DNA from: CAZGVV01 sp964529155
GTDB taxonomy: Bacteria > Pseudomonadota > Alphaproteobacteria > Rickettsiales > SXRF01
NCBI GenBank assembly: GCA_964529155.1
Contig: CAZGVV010000046.1
Location: 1 to 16,655 of the forward strand
Length of the DNA: 16,655 bases
Reading direction: 5' to 3'
Both the position numbers and the translations under genes were made by a program. The notes below the pieces were generated by a model. It saw nothing but the letters and a program-made list of their open reading frames with translations. It did no database searches and was not told where the DNA came from. This document shows, in pieces, positions 1 to 6,989 of this stretch (within the stretch, counting starts at the first letter, position 1; every line of letters starts with the position of its first letter).

Positions 1-70
1 TCAATGCGACGGGCGTCATTCTCGGCACGCACAAGTCCGACTTCGGCAAGGTGCAGGCCGACGACTGGAA
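1..70. other. Edge segment not matching gltA, high GC3
   Basis: These bases precede the recognisable citrate synthase but encode nothing like it in any frame. The best-looking reading is plus frame 3, which contains VILGTHKSDFGKVQADDW; about 27 of its 30 codons up to base ~92 end in G or C, far above the mixed third positions of the neighbouring genes. This suggests DNA of another origin joined at the window edge, most simply a contig-end chimera. No gene can be named. Confidence 0.5.
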
Positions 71-388
71 GAAGTACTGGCAGAGCTGGGCAAAATTGAC
101 GAACCGTTGCTCAAACTCGCTGTGGAATTGGAACGTATTGCGCTTTCGGATGAATATTTCATCGAACGCAAGCTATATCCGAACGTGGATTTCTATTCCG
201 GCATTATTTACCGCGCCATGGGTATTCCAACCAAATTATTCACCGTACTATTCGCTGTGGCCCGCACTGTGGGCTGGGTAGCGCAGTGGAAAGAGATGAT
301 GGAAGACCCAAAAAACAAAATCGGCCGCCCACGCCAGCTCTTTACGGGCAGCGAACCGCGAAAATTTGTGATGCTCGATAAGCGGTAA
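71..388 (+). CDS. gltA: Citrate synthase, C-terminal part (5' end outside window or replaced)
   Basis: Citrate synthase condenses acetyl-CoA and oxaloacetate to citrate, the first step of the TCA cycle, in the cytoplasm. The last ~100 residues are recognisable: ELGKIDEPLLKLAVELE, then FIERKLYPNVDFYSG, FTVLFAVARTVGWVAQWKEM and IGRPRQLFTG, the usual C-terminal blocks of the type II (hexameric, Gram-negative) enzyme. The stop is TAA at 386-388. The frame stays open back to base 2, but upstream of about base 71 the translation no longer resembles citrate synthase, so the start is given where homology begins. Only 9 bp separate it from the convergent ccmB stop, with no terminator hairpin visible. 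Identity is secure; the missing N-terminal three quarters cannot be judged. Confidence 0.9.
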   Translation, partial: EVLAELGKIDEPLLKLAVELERIALSDEYFIERKLYPNVDFYSGIIYRAMGIPTKLFTVLFAVARTVGWVAQWKEMMEDPKNKIGRPRQLFTGSEPRKFVMLDKR

Positions 389-397
389 AATACTTCA

Positions 398-1018
398 CTA
401 TTCTCGTACCAGAGCCGCGCATAATAAACATGCCAGCGGAAACACGGCACATGATATGGCGGCGAGTATGAGTATTGCGCCCTCCCCACCGCTGGTGGCG
501 AAAATTAAAGGGGGAAAATAAAGGGGCAATACGACCAGAACGTGTGTAAATCCGGAAGCGCGCACGCCCAGCGTCAGGCTTGCACCAAATGCGCCGATGG
601 CAGCGAGTGCAGGCGTGGTGAGCAGTAAAATATACAGCATATGCTCTGTAGCAGCTGTCGTCATTCCAGCCATCAGGGCCAGTAACGGAGCGAGAATAAT
701 AAGCGGAACCGCAGCAGTCAGCCAAAACGCGGCAATTTTGGAAGCCATGAGGATTTCTAAAGGTGCAGGACTTAGGATGCATTGTTCCAAAGTGCCATCT
801 TCCTGATCACGCTCAAATACGCCTGGCAAGGCGAGCAAGCAAGCCAGGAATACGGATATGACGAGCACGCATACACCGTAATGCTCCAGCGCTTCCGGCC
901 CTAAAGCAAATGCGAAAGCGACAAAGGCTACCAGGCAGAATCCAGATGCTGCCAGCGCACCACCACCACGACGAAAGGCGAGCGTTACATCGCGTGAAAA
1001 TATCAGCCACGGCGTCAT
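398..1018 (-). CDS. ccmB: Haem exporter / cytochrome c maturation permease CcmB
   Basis: CcmB is the integral membrane subunit that works with the ATPase CcmA in the CcmABCD machinery delivering haem to the chaperone CcmE in the periplasm. The 206-residue product is close to the usual ~220 and has about six hydrophobic segments. The family block FERDQEDGTLEQCILSP is present near residue 70, followed by LEILMASKIAAFWL, and SGGEGAILILA lies near the C-terminus. The ATG overlaps the ccmA stop by 4 bases (ATGA), which implies translational coupling. No ccmC follows: the next gene is the convergent gltA, so the rest of the pathway must be elsewhere. Confidence 0.93.
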   Translation of the reverse strand: MTPWLIFSRDVTLAFRRGGGALAASGFCLVAFVAFAFALGPEALEHYGVCVLVISVFLACLLALPGVFERDQEDGTLEQCILSPAPLEILMASKIAAFWLTAAVPLIILAPLLALMAGMTTAATEHMLYILLLTTPALAAIGAFGASLTLGVRASGFTHVLVVLPLYFPPLIFATSGGEGAILILAAISCAVFPLACLLCAALVRE

Positions 1019-1644
1019 GCAGCGAAATCCTCCAGATACAGCACGTGCGGCGGAAAGGCCGATGTCATGGCGTGACTTGCTACCACGGCCACTCCGCCAT
1101 GCTTTACGCGCGTTTCAATAAGGCTGGATACTAAAGCAATCGCTTCGGTATCGAGAAAATTGGTGGGTTCATCTAGCAACCAGATTTTTCCAGGCGAAAG
1201 CAACAGGCGTGCAAGTGCCGTGCGGCGCTGCCATCCGGCGGAAAGAAAGCCTACTGGCATATCGGCTTTTTTCTCCAGGTCAAAATAACGTAAGGCCGGT
1301 TGAATCATCGGCTCCGCACCGCCTGCACGCGCCCAGAAAGTGAGGTTTTCTTTAACCGTGCATTGCGTTTTCAGCGCATTGGTGTGACCGATATAGGTGA
1401 GTTCCCTGTGAAAGTACGGATTGCGGGAAATGGGTATGCCTTCCCAGCTGACCATTCCCTCTTCCGGCGCGCTTAAACCAGCGAGCGTACGGATCAGTGT
1501 AGTTTTCCCACTGCCATTGGCACCTTTGAGCAACAGAAATCCGCCAACAGGCAAGCAAAACCCAACGCCGGATAGCACAGGCCGTCCGCCGCGTGCGCAC
1601 ACAACGTTCTGACAACACAACCCTTGCTCTGATGTATTCAGCAT
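1015..1644 (-). CDS. ccmA: Haem exporter ATP-binding protein CcmA
   Basis: This is the ABC ATPase partner of CcmB in cytochrome c maturation (209 residues, normal for the family). Walker A is GANGSGKTT at residues 41-49, the CcmA-type YIGHTNALK segment is at 84-92, the signature LSAGW at 134-138, and Walker B IWLLDEPT at 154-161, with an H-loop His in ASHAM. The signature carries Trp where most ABC proteins have Gln (LSGGQ or LSAGQ). The ATG at 1644 has a purine-rich AAGAGG only one base upstream, which is too close for good initiation, so a slightly downstream TTG or GTG start is possible. Divergent from acnA across a 303-bp spacer. Confidence 0.93.
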   Translation of the reverse strand: MLNTSEQGLCCQNVVCARGGRPVLSGVGFCLPVGGFLLLKGANGSGKTTLIRTLAGLSAPEEGMVSWEGIPISRNPYFHRELTYIGHTNALKTQCTVKENLTFWARAGGAEPMIQPALRYFDLEKKADMPVGFLSAGWQRRTALARLLLSPGKIWLLDEPTNFLDTEAIALVSSLIETRVKHGGVAVVASHAMTSAFPPHVLYLEDFAA

Positions 1645-1947
1645 GCCTCTTCATAGGGCATCATCCGGCACAAGGCAATTGAGCCGATAAAACCCATCTA
1701 TTTTTGGCTAAACCTGGCTTCGAGCTATACTTAAAAATCAGCTTTTTTCTTGGTTAAATAATTGAATGGATTCATTCAGGCATACCAAAAAGTTAAAAAA
1801 ACACATATCTGCGACAACAAACCCGATTTTGCTGGGCAAATAAGGGCTAACCCCTCACATTTAAGACCATTTTTTGCTTTTATGCTAACCATCCCTTTAC
1901 CATTGGGGCGTAAAACTATAAGTTCATCATAATGGGAGAATAAATCC
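1645..1947. other. Divergent intergenic region, ccmA / acnA
   Basis: AT-rich 303-bp spacer between divergently transcribed genes. It should hold both promoters. Visible are a promoter-like pair facing acnA (1704-1731), a short hairpin TGAATG-GATT-CATTCA at 1763-1778, and the acnA Shine-Dalgarno GGGAGAA at 1934-1940. A minus-strand open frame across 1776-2006 has no coding character. No convincing ccmA promoter or known regulator box was seen. Confidence 0.6.
1704..1731 (+). promoter_or_regulatory. Candidate sigma70-type promoter for acnA
   Basis: TTGGCT at 1704-1709 and TATACT at 1726-1731 are separated by 16 bp on the plus strand. Initiation would be near 1738, leaving a leader of about 210 nt before the GTG of acnA. 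The -10 is good and the -35 is a 4 of 6 match. It is a pattern match only, and a promoter nearer the gene is possible. Confidence 0.3.
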
Positions 1948-4644
1948 GTGCAACGTAACCTCCTCGACTCTTTTGGCGCAAAACGCGAGCTGATGGCTGG
2001 CGGCAAGAAATATACATATTATGACATTAGCGCAGCGGCTAAAGCGCTGAATACGGATTTCACGCCCCTTCCCTATTCATTGAAAATCCTTTTGGAAAAT
2101 TTGCTGCGCAATGAAGACGGCGTCACCGTGACGCGCGCGGACATTGAAGCATTCGTGGTGTGGGTGAAAGAAAAACGCTCGGTGCGTGAGATTGCTTATC
2201 GCCCGGCGCGCGTATTGATGCAGGATTTTACCGGCGTACCCGGTGTGGTGGACTTAGCCGCCATGCGTGACGCCATGGCCAAGCTCGGTGGCGACCCGGA
2301 GGCGATTAACCCGCTTTCACCAGTGGATTTGGTGATCGACCATTCGGTGCAGGTGGACGCCTATGGCACTACAAAAGCCTTTGATGAAAACGTAAAATTA
2401 GAAATGGCCCGCAACGGTGAGCGCTATGCGTTCCTGCGCTGGGGTCAGGCGGCGTTTGCTAATTTCCGTGTCGTGCCACCGGGAACGGGTATTTGCCACC
2501 AGGTGAATCTGGAATATTTGTCGCAATGCGTGTGGGTGAATGATGGCGTTGCATACCCGGATACGCTGGTTGGGACAGACAGCCATACCACCATGGTCAA
2601 TGGCCTTGGCTTACTCGGCTGGGGGGTGGGCGGTTTTGAAGCGGAAGCGGCGATGCTGGGACAGCCGGTTTCGATGCTGATTCCCGAAGTAGTAGGCATG
2701 AAACTCACCGGCAAATTGCGCGAAGGCGCAACGGCGACTGATCTGGTGCTGACCGTCACCCAAATGCTCCGCGCCAAAGGCGTGGTGGGTAAATTCGTGG
2801 AATTTTATGGTTCAGGGCTGGACGAGCTACCACTCGCCAACCGCGCGACCATCGGCAATATGGCGCCAGAATATGGCGCAACATGCGGCATTTTCCCGAT
2901 TGACGGAGAAACACTGAATTATTTGCGCCTCACCGGGCGTGATGAAGGCCGCGTGCAATTGGTGGAAGCCTATGCCAAAGCCCAGGGCATGTGGCGTGAG
3001 GCCGGTGCGGCTGATCCGTTATTTAGCGATGTGCTGGAACTGGATTTAGGCAGCGTGGAGCCTTCCCTCGCCGGGCCTAAACGCCCGCAAGACCGCGTGT
3101 CGCTTTCGCATGCCGCTAAATCATTCAATGAGGCGTTGCCGGAGTTGGATAAAGAACAAAAAACACCGCTGTCTACCCGCGTGGCAGTGGCCGGTGGATA
3201 TAAGATGGGCCATGGCGATATTGCGATTGCCGCGATTACCAGCTGCACCAATACGTCCAATCCTTATGTGATGATCGCCGCCGGCCTGGTTGCCCGCAAA
3301 GCGCATGCACTGGGGCTTACGTCTAAGCCATGGGTAAAAACCTCGCTGGCTCCGGGCTCTAAAGTGGTGACCGAATATTTTGAAAAAAGTGGCCTGCAAC
3401 CCGATTTAGATGCGATGGGATTTAATTTGGTGGGTTACGGCTGCACTACGTGCATCGGCAATTCTGGGCCGCTGAAAGATGAGATTGAGAACGCCATTCG
3501 TGATAATGGCCTGGTCGTTGCCAGCGTGCTTTCCGGTAACCGTAATTTTGAAGGCCGCGTGCACCCGCTGGTGAAAGCCAATTACCTTGCTTCCCCGCCA
3601 CTGGTGGTGGCGTATGCCATTGCCGGTACGATGAATATTGATTTGACCAAAGACCAGATTGCGCCGGGCGTGTATTTGAAAGACATCTGGCCGACCAATC
3701 AGGAAGTCAACGCCATGGTCAACCAGTTCGTGACGGCGGAAATGTATCGCAGCAAATATGCTGATGTGTTTTCCGGCACGCCGGAATGGCAAGCCATTAA
3801 AGTGGCCAGTGGCAAAACCTATCCGTGGGATCCAAGCAGCACCTATGTGCAAAACCCACCGTATTTTGAAGGCATGGTAGCGGAAGTGGGCACATCAGTC
3901 CGCGACATCAACGGTGCGCGTATTCTGGCATTGCTCGGTGATTCCATTACCACCGACCATATCTCTCCGGCCGGAAATATTTCTAAAACCTCTCCTGCCG
4001 CGCAATATTTAACCGAGCACGGCGTAGCCCCGGCGGATTTCAACCAATACGGCGCACGGCGCGGCAGCCATGACGTGATGATGCGCGGCACATTCGCCAA
4101 TATCCGCATCAAAAATGAAATGCTCCCCGGCGTCGAAGGCGGTTACACCCGTTATTTACCCACCGGCCAACAGCTGTCTATTTATGATGCCGCGATGCGC
4201 TATAAGCAGGACGCAACGCCGCGCGTGGTGATGGCCGGGAAAGAAGACGGCAGCGGCTCCAGCCGCGACTGGGCGGCGGAGGGTACGCGCTGGCTCGGCG
4301 TGGAAGCGGTGATTGCCGAAAGCTTTGAACGTATTCACCGCAGTAATTTGGTGGGTATGGGCGTGTTACCCTTGCAATTTAAAGAGGGTTGCAGCCGTAA
4401 AACATTGAATTTGACCGGTGATGAAACCCTCTCTATCGAGGGCCTGGCTCAGGGCCTGCGCCCGCGCATTGACGTGGTGTGCGTGATTACACGCGCTGAC
4501 GGCACGATAGAGCGGATTCCGCTGCTCTGCCGCGTGGATACGCTGGATGAGGTGGAATATTACCAACATGGGGGCATTCTGCCCTACGTCGTCCGCAGCC
4601 TGCTTCCTTCCGGCGATGCAACCCGTAAGGCGAGGCACGCTTGA
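1948..4644 (+). CDS. acnA: Aconitate hydratase A (aconitase)
   Basis: Aconitase isomerises citrate to isocitrate via cis-aconitate using a [4Fe-4S] cluster. The 898-residue length matches AcnA. The three cluster cysteines are C433 (in SCTNTSNP), C499 and C502 (in GCTTCIGNSGP), and TDSHTTMVN and GSSRDWAAEGTRWLG supply active-site residues. Domain order is the AcnA/IRP type, with domains 1-3 first and the swivel domain (from about GDSITTDHISPAGN) last. The GTG start is favoured by GGGAGAA 7 bases upstream and by the N-terminus QRNLLDSFGAK, which aligns with other AcnA proteins. It lies next to gltA, the preceding TCA-cycle step, with ccmAB between them. No iron-responsive operator was identified. 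Confidence 0.98.
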   Translation: MQRNLLDSFGAKRELMAGGKKYTYYDISAAAKALNTDFTPLPYSLKILLENLLRNEDGVTVTRADIEAFVVWVKEKRSVREIAYRPARVLMQDFTGVPGVVDLAAMRDAMAKLGGDPEAINPLSPVDLVIDHSVQVDAYGTTKAFDENVKLEMARNGERYAFLRWGQAAFANFRVVPPGTGICHQVNLEYLSQCVWVNDGVAYPDTLVGTDSHTTMVNGLGLLGWGVGGFEAEAAMLGQPVSMLIPEVVGMKLTGKLREGATATDLVLTVTQMLRAKGVVGKFVEFYGSGLDELPLANRATIGNMAPEYGATCGIFPIDGETLNYLRLTGRDEGRVQLVEAYAKAQGMWREAGAADPLFSDVLELDLGSVEPSLAGPKRPQDRVSLSHAAKSFNEALPELDKEQKTPLSTRVAVAGGYKMGHGDIAIAAITSCTNTSNPYVMIAAGLVARKAHALGLTSKPWVKTSLAPGSKVVTEYFEKSGLQPDLDAMGFNLVGYGCTTCIGNSGPLKDEIENAIRDNGLVVASVLSGNRNFEGRVHPLVKANYLASPPLVVAYAIAGTMNIDLTKDQIAPGVYLKDIWPTNQEVNAMVNQFVTAEMYRSKYADVFSGTPEWQAIKVASGKTYPWDPSSTYVQNPPYFEGMVAEVGTSVRDINGARILALLGDSITTDHISPAGNISKTSPAAQYLTEHGVAPADFNQYGARRGSHDVMMRGTFANIRIKNEMLPGVEGGYTRYLPTGQQLSIYDAAMRYKQDATPRVVMAGKEDGSGSSRDWAAEGTRWLGVEAVIAESFERIHRSNLVGMGVLPLQFKEGCSRKTLNLTGDETLSIEGLAQGLRPRIDVVCVITRADGTIERIPLLCRVDTLDEVEYYQHGGILPYVVRSLLPSGDATRKARHA

Positions 4645-4668
4645 CCTGGCCCCTTGGTTACTGATAAG
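4641..4668 (+). promoter_or_regulatory. Candidate promoter giving a leaderless transcript
   Basis: TTGACC (4641-4646, 5 of 6) and GATAAG (4663-4668, 4 of 6) are 16 bp apart. Transcription would begin about 7 bases beyond the -10, at 4675-4676, practically on the ATG at 4677. No Shine-Dalgarno precedes that ATG. The -35 overlaps the acnA stop codon. Inference from motif spacing only. Confidence 0.35.
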
Positions 4669-4676
4669 CCAAAATT

Positions 4677-5039
4677 ATGAGCAAAACCCCGCCCCCTCCC
4701 GAACAAACCGGCCCTGATCCTGATGCCATCGCACGGGTGATCGTGTTGGTGTATGGGTTGTTGGACGGCACTCGGCCTTTCTGGTGTTATGTGGCGGTGA
4801 AGCCCAGCCAGTATAAACCGTTTTTGGAAGCGCAAACCGCAGGCACACTGAATTTGCACAATTTCACCCCGTTCGGGGAAATCATCATTTCCGGCGAAGG
4901 CAGCCAGCCGCCGGAAGAAGTGACCATCAAGGTCGCAGAAGTCTACCAAACCGACGCCAAACAATTCTTCCAACCCATCGACCCCGAAGCCGAAGTGGCA
5001 AAAAAGGTGCAGGAACACGAGAAGAAAAAGGCGGAGTAG
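4677..5039 (+). CDS. Uncharacterised small protein, WCYVAVKPS family (paralogue 1)
   Basis: A 120-residue protein of unknown function, without signal peptide or membrane segment, so probably cytoplasmic. It is clearly related to the product of 11684-12067. Shared blocks are IAR...YG near residue 20, WCYVAVKPS near 41-49, G.L.LH.F, FGE.ISG.G, and PP.EV...VA. A proline-rich N-terminus precedes the conserved core, and the C-terminus is a charged helix rich in Glu and Lys (AKKVQEHEKKKAE). It follows acnA by 32 bp in the same direction, but its own promoter-like sequence and the absence of a Shine-Dalgarno suggest independent leaderless expression. The paralogue makes this a real gene rather than a chance frame. 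I do not recognise the family. Confidence 0.85.
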   Translation: MSKTPPPPEQTGPDPDAIARVIVLVYGLLDGTRPFWCYVAVKPSQYKPFLEAQTAGTLNLHNFTPFGEIIISGEGSQPPEEVTIKVAEVYQTDAKQFFQPIDPEAEVAKKVQEHEKKKAE

Positions 5040-5088
5040 GATTGTTGCCGCAAGGCTTTACCGGTGGTGCATCATATCAAAGCAATGT

Positions 5089-5110
5089 CATGCTGAACTT
5101 GTTTCAGCAT
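5089..5110. repeat. Short palindromic repeat, copy 1
   Basis: ATGCTGAA (5090-5097) pairs with TTCAGCAT (5103-5110) around a 5-base loop. It sits in the 218-bp non-coding gap between two convergent genes and resembles widespread TCATGCTGAACTTGTTTCAGCAT-type intergenic elements. There is no T-run after it, so it is not a typical intrinsic terminator. Confidence 0.6.
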
Positions 5111-5147
5111 CCATCCCGACATTAAACATTCCCTGCGCTGAAGCATG

Positions 5148-5170
5148 CATGCTGAAATGAATTCAGCATG
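5148..5170. repeat. Short palindromic repeat, copy 2
   Basis: CATGCTGAA (5148-5156) and TTCAGCATG (5162-5170) form a perfect 9-bp stem with a 5-base loop. The arm sequence is the same as in the copy at 5089, 59 bp upstream, so the two could also pair with each other. A further weak stem ATTGC...GCAAT follows around 5185-5206. The pair lies at the convergent end of two uncharacterised genes. Confidence 0.6.
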
Positions 5171-5257
5171 AAAAGACGGGGTTATTGCGAGTCACTCAAT
5201 GCAATTTTTCTGTGCGTTTTAGAAATTGCTTTACTGTGTTTGTAAGACAATAAGCAA

Positions 5258-6175
5258 CTAATGAGCTGGCGGGCTTACACTTGGCTTGGCTCCCATAGGA
5301 GCAGCAGCTTTGGGAGTTTGTGCCGGTTTGGGAAGTAAGCCTGGACTAGGCTCTGGTTTAGTTACAGCTGGAGCTACTGACTTGGGCTCAGCGCTCACTG
5401 CTTTCGCAGCTGCTTTTGCATTATCATTTTTCTTTTCATCATTTGCCGGTGTATTCGCAGCTACCGCAGTCGGCTGCGGCTCCGTGGTTCCGCTGGCGAA
5501 TTCACCGATTTGTTTGTGGAACAGGGCAGCACCACCCGCTAACAGGCCAAGCAATATTCCGGTTAGGGAAAAATTAGTTACGGCCATGGCGAGGATACCA
5601 AAACCGATTCCCAGAATGGGAGTGAGGATTCCAATTACTTCTTTTGTTGTGTCTGCGGTAGATTTTTCAGGTTTTGCAACTGGTCCTAATCCTGCTTTTA
5701 ATCTAGCCTTCTCTAACGGATTCATATCAAGATGTTTTTGACGCTCATCATTCACTTCTTGTTGTCTCAATCGTGATTTTTGATCGAATTCTGCCTTTCC
5801 CATTCCCGTATCTACAGTCGCAAGACCAGAGACCGATTTATCAACCAAATTGCCATCTATATCTAGGCGAATATCTCGATTAACACCTACAGCAGGCATT
5901 AGCTGTGCTAAAACTGTTCCCTTAGAAGATTCACCTGTAGGGACTAATAAATAATCTTTACCACCCTGATAGACTACACCTTTTATAGAAACAGACTTTT
6001 CTAAATAAGGGTGATTAAGGTCCTGCCAGTTTTGCAGGTTAGCGGAATCATTCAGTTTTTTATTTACTGTGTCCAATGCAGCGGGCGCACCGTAATAAAC
6101 AGCCGCTGTAGCTGTACCGCCCCAGAAAATCGTCTTTCCTACATATGCCGCTGCGCGTGATACTATACCAAGCAT
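5258..6175 (-). CDS. Uncharacterised membrane protein with A/P/K-rich tail
   Basis: A 305-residue protein I do not recognise. Start ATG at 6175 has GGAG 8 bases upstream. The N-terminus has a weak hydrophobic stretch (~15-34). Residues 55-125 form a soluble segment with beta-like pattern (VSIKGVVYQGG, DYLLVPTGE), then comes a charged, probably helical stretch (127-165). Two strong membrane helices follow at about 180-200 and 203-220. The final 75 residues are low complexity, rich in Ala, Pro and Lys, ending PPAH. The tail looks like a flexible linker or wall-spanning segment. Codon use is more AT-rich than in the neighbouring rhamnose operon. It stands alone, convergent with the gene at 4677 and downstream in the same direction as the HAD gene, with its own promoter candidate. 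Confidence 0.8.
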   Translation of the reverse strand: MLGIVSRAAAYVGKTIFWGGTATAAVYYGAPAALDTVNKKLNDSANLQNWQDLNHPYLEKSVSIKGVVYQGGKDYLLVPTGESSKGTVLAQLMPAVGVNRDIRLDIDGNLVDKSVSGLATVDTGMGKAEFDQKSRLRQQEVNDERQKHLDMNPLEKARLKAGLGPVAKPEKSTADTTKEVIGILTPILGIGFGILAMAVTNFSLTGILLGLLAGGAALFHKQIGEFASGTTEPQPTAVAANTPANDEKKNDNAKAAAKAVSAEPKSVAPAVTKPEPSPGLLPKPAQTPKAAAPMGAKPSVSPPAH

Positions 6176-6211
6176 TTAAATCTCCGGTATTCCACCTATT
6201 AACATACTCTA

Positions 6212-6220
6212 TTTATACCA
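6212..6220 (-). promoter_or_regulatory. Extended -10 promoter for the 305-residue gene
   Basis: Read on the minus strand, TGGTATAAA is an extended -10 (TGN directly before TATAAA). Initiation near 6205 gives a ~30-nt leader before the ATG at 6175 and its GGAG. No good -35 is visible, as expected for an extended -10 promoter. Confidence 0.45.
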
Positions 6221-6249
6221 CATCCCACTTCCCCAGCGTGTGAAAGTTT

Positions 6250-6279
6250 CATGACAGCCTTTACGGCACGATTGTCATG
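6250..6279. repeat. Inverted repeat CATGACA...TGTCATG
   Basis: Arms CATGACA (6250-6256) and TGTCATG (6273-6279) are perfect 7-mers separated by 16 bp, with a small inner GCC-TTTAC-GGC hairpin. It lies 30-67 bp upstream of the extended -10 of the 305-residue gene and 33 bp beyond the HAD stop. It could be an operator or an RNA 3'-end structure. No T-run follows in the minus direction. Confidence 0.5.
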
Positions 6280-6311
6280 TAATTTTTACAATAAAATCAA
6301 AAACTTGCCAA

Positions 6312-6989
6312 TCATATCCCCTGGCCTCTGAATAATTCGCGCAGGGCGGTGTGGTCTAACGGGTGGGCGGAATAGGGGAAATCGTGGTAGTGGGTGGGGG
6401 TGTAGGCGGCGTGGGCGGCGGCGTGGGGGCCGTAGAGAATGGGGGTGCAGCCGCAGGCGGCGGCGGTGGCGAGGTCGATCTCACTGTCACCGACAAACCA
6501 GATTTCCGGGCGGGATTCGGTGTTGAGGTAAGACAGTGCGAGATGCACCGGGTCCGGGTGTGGCTTATCGCGCGCAGCGTCATCAGCACCGACAATACCT
6601 TTGAAATAATTATCCCAGCCCAGATGCGCCACTTCTTCGCGCAAGCTTTGGCCTTTTTTGTTGCTGACCACCAGCATCGGCAAAGCATGTTGCTCAAGCG
6701 CTTCCAATACCTCCTGCGCGCCGGGCAAGGCGGTTAAGCGGTCCAGATGATGCGCCCGGTAATGGCGTTGATAATGCTCACCGGCTTTTTGCCATTGATC
6801 ACCGAATAAATCGGGGAATGAGTCGCGCATGGATTTACTAACGCGATTGCGCGTGGTTTGCAAATCCCACTCGGGAAGGCCAAAATCGCGGAACGTGGAT
6901 TGCAGCGCCGAATGGATCACCGGCCAGGTATCAACCAACGTATTGTCCCAATCAAAAATCACGGCGTGGGGCGTGGGCAGCGTTACCAT
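6312..6989 (-). CDS. HAD-family hydrolase, phosphoglycolate phosphatase-like
   Basis: A 225-residue haloacid dehalogenase-superfamily phosphatase. Motif I is DWDNTLVD with D13 and D15, motif II is VVSN with S109, motif III is K142 in DKPHPDP, and motif IV is GDSEID with D168 and D172. The helical cap between motifs I and II is the Gph/PGMB type. Phosphoglycolate or another small phosphate ester is the likely substrate, but sequence alone does not settle it. The C-terminal 35 residues are rich in His, Ala and Pro (GPHAAAHAAYTPTHYHDF). The start overlaps the stop of the aminotransferase gene by 7 bases (ATGGTAA), so it is the last gene of the rmlD operon. Confidence 0.88.
   Translation of the reverse strand: MVTLPTPHAVIFDWDNTLVDTWPVIHSALQSTFRDFGLPEWDLQTTRNRVSKSMRDSFPDLFGDQWQKAGEHYQRHYRAHHLDRLTALPGAQEVLEALEQHALPMLVVSNKKGQSLREEVAHLGWDNYFKGIVGADDAARDKPHPDPVHLALSYLNTESRPEIWFVGDSEIDLATAAACGCTPILYGPHAAAHAAYTPTHYHDFPYSAHPLDHTALRELFRGQGI

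Noticed and set aside
1776..2006. Minus-strand 76-residue open frame in the acnA/ccmA spacer
   Set aside because: It overlaps the acnA start, and no ribosome site or coding character was seen.
2398..4638. Multiple minus-strand open frames inside acnA
   Set aside because: These are antisense shadows of a long, well-conserved coding sequence without their own start signals.
5041..5257. CRISPR array or tRNA in the hairpin-rich spacer
   Set aside because: There are only two short palindromes with no regular spacers, and no cloverleaf or CCA end was found.
6250..6279. Intrinsic terminator of the HAD operon
   Set aside because: The hairpin has no T-run in the minus direction, and no plus-strand gene lies upstream of the TAATTTTT on its other side. 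It is reported as an inverted repeat instead.
6356..6737. Pro- or Gly-rich open frames over the end of the HAD gene on both strands
   Set aside because: Their homopolymeric composition comes from the GC-rich HAD sequence read out of frame. The HAD motifs are intact in the true frame.
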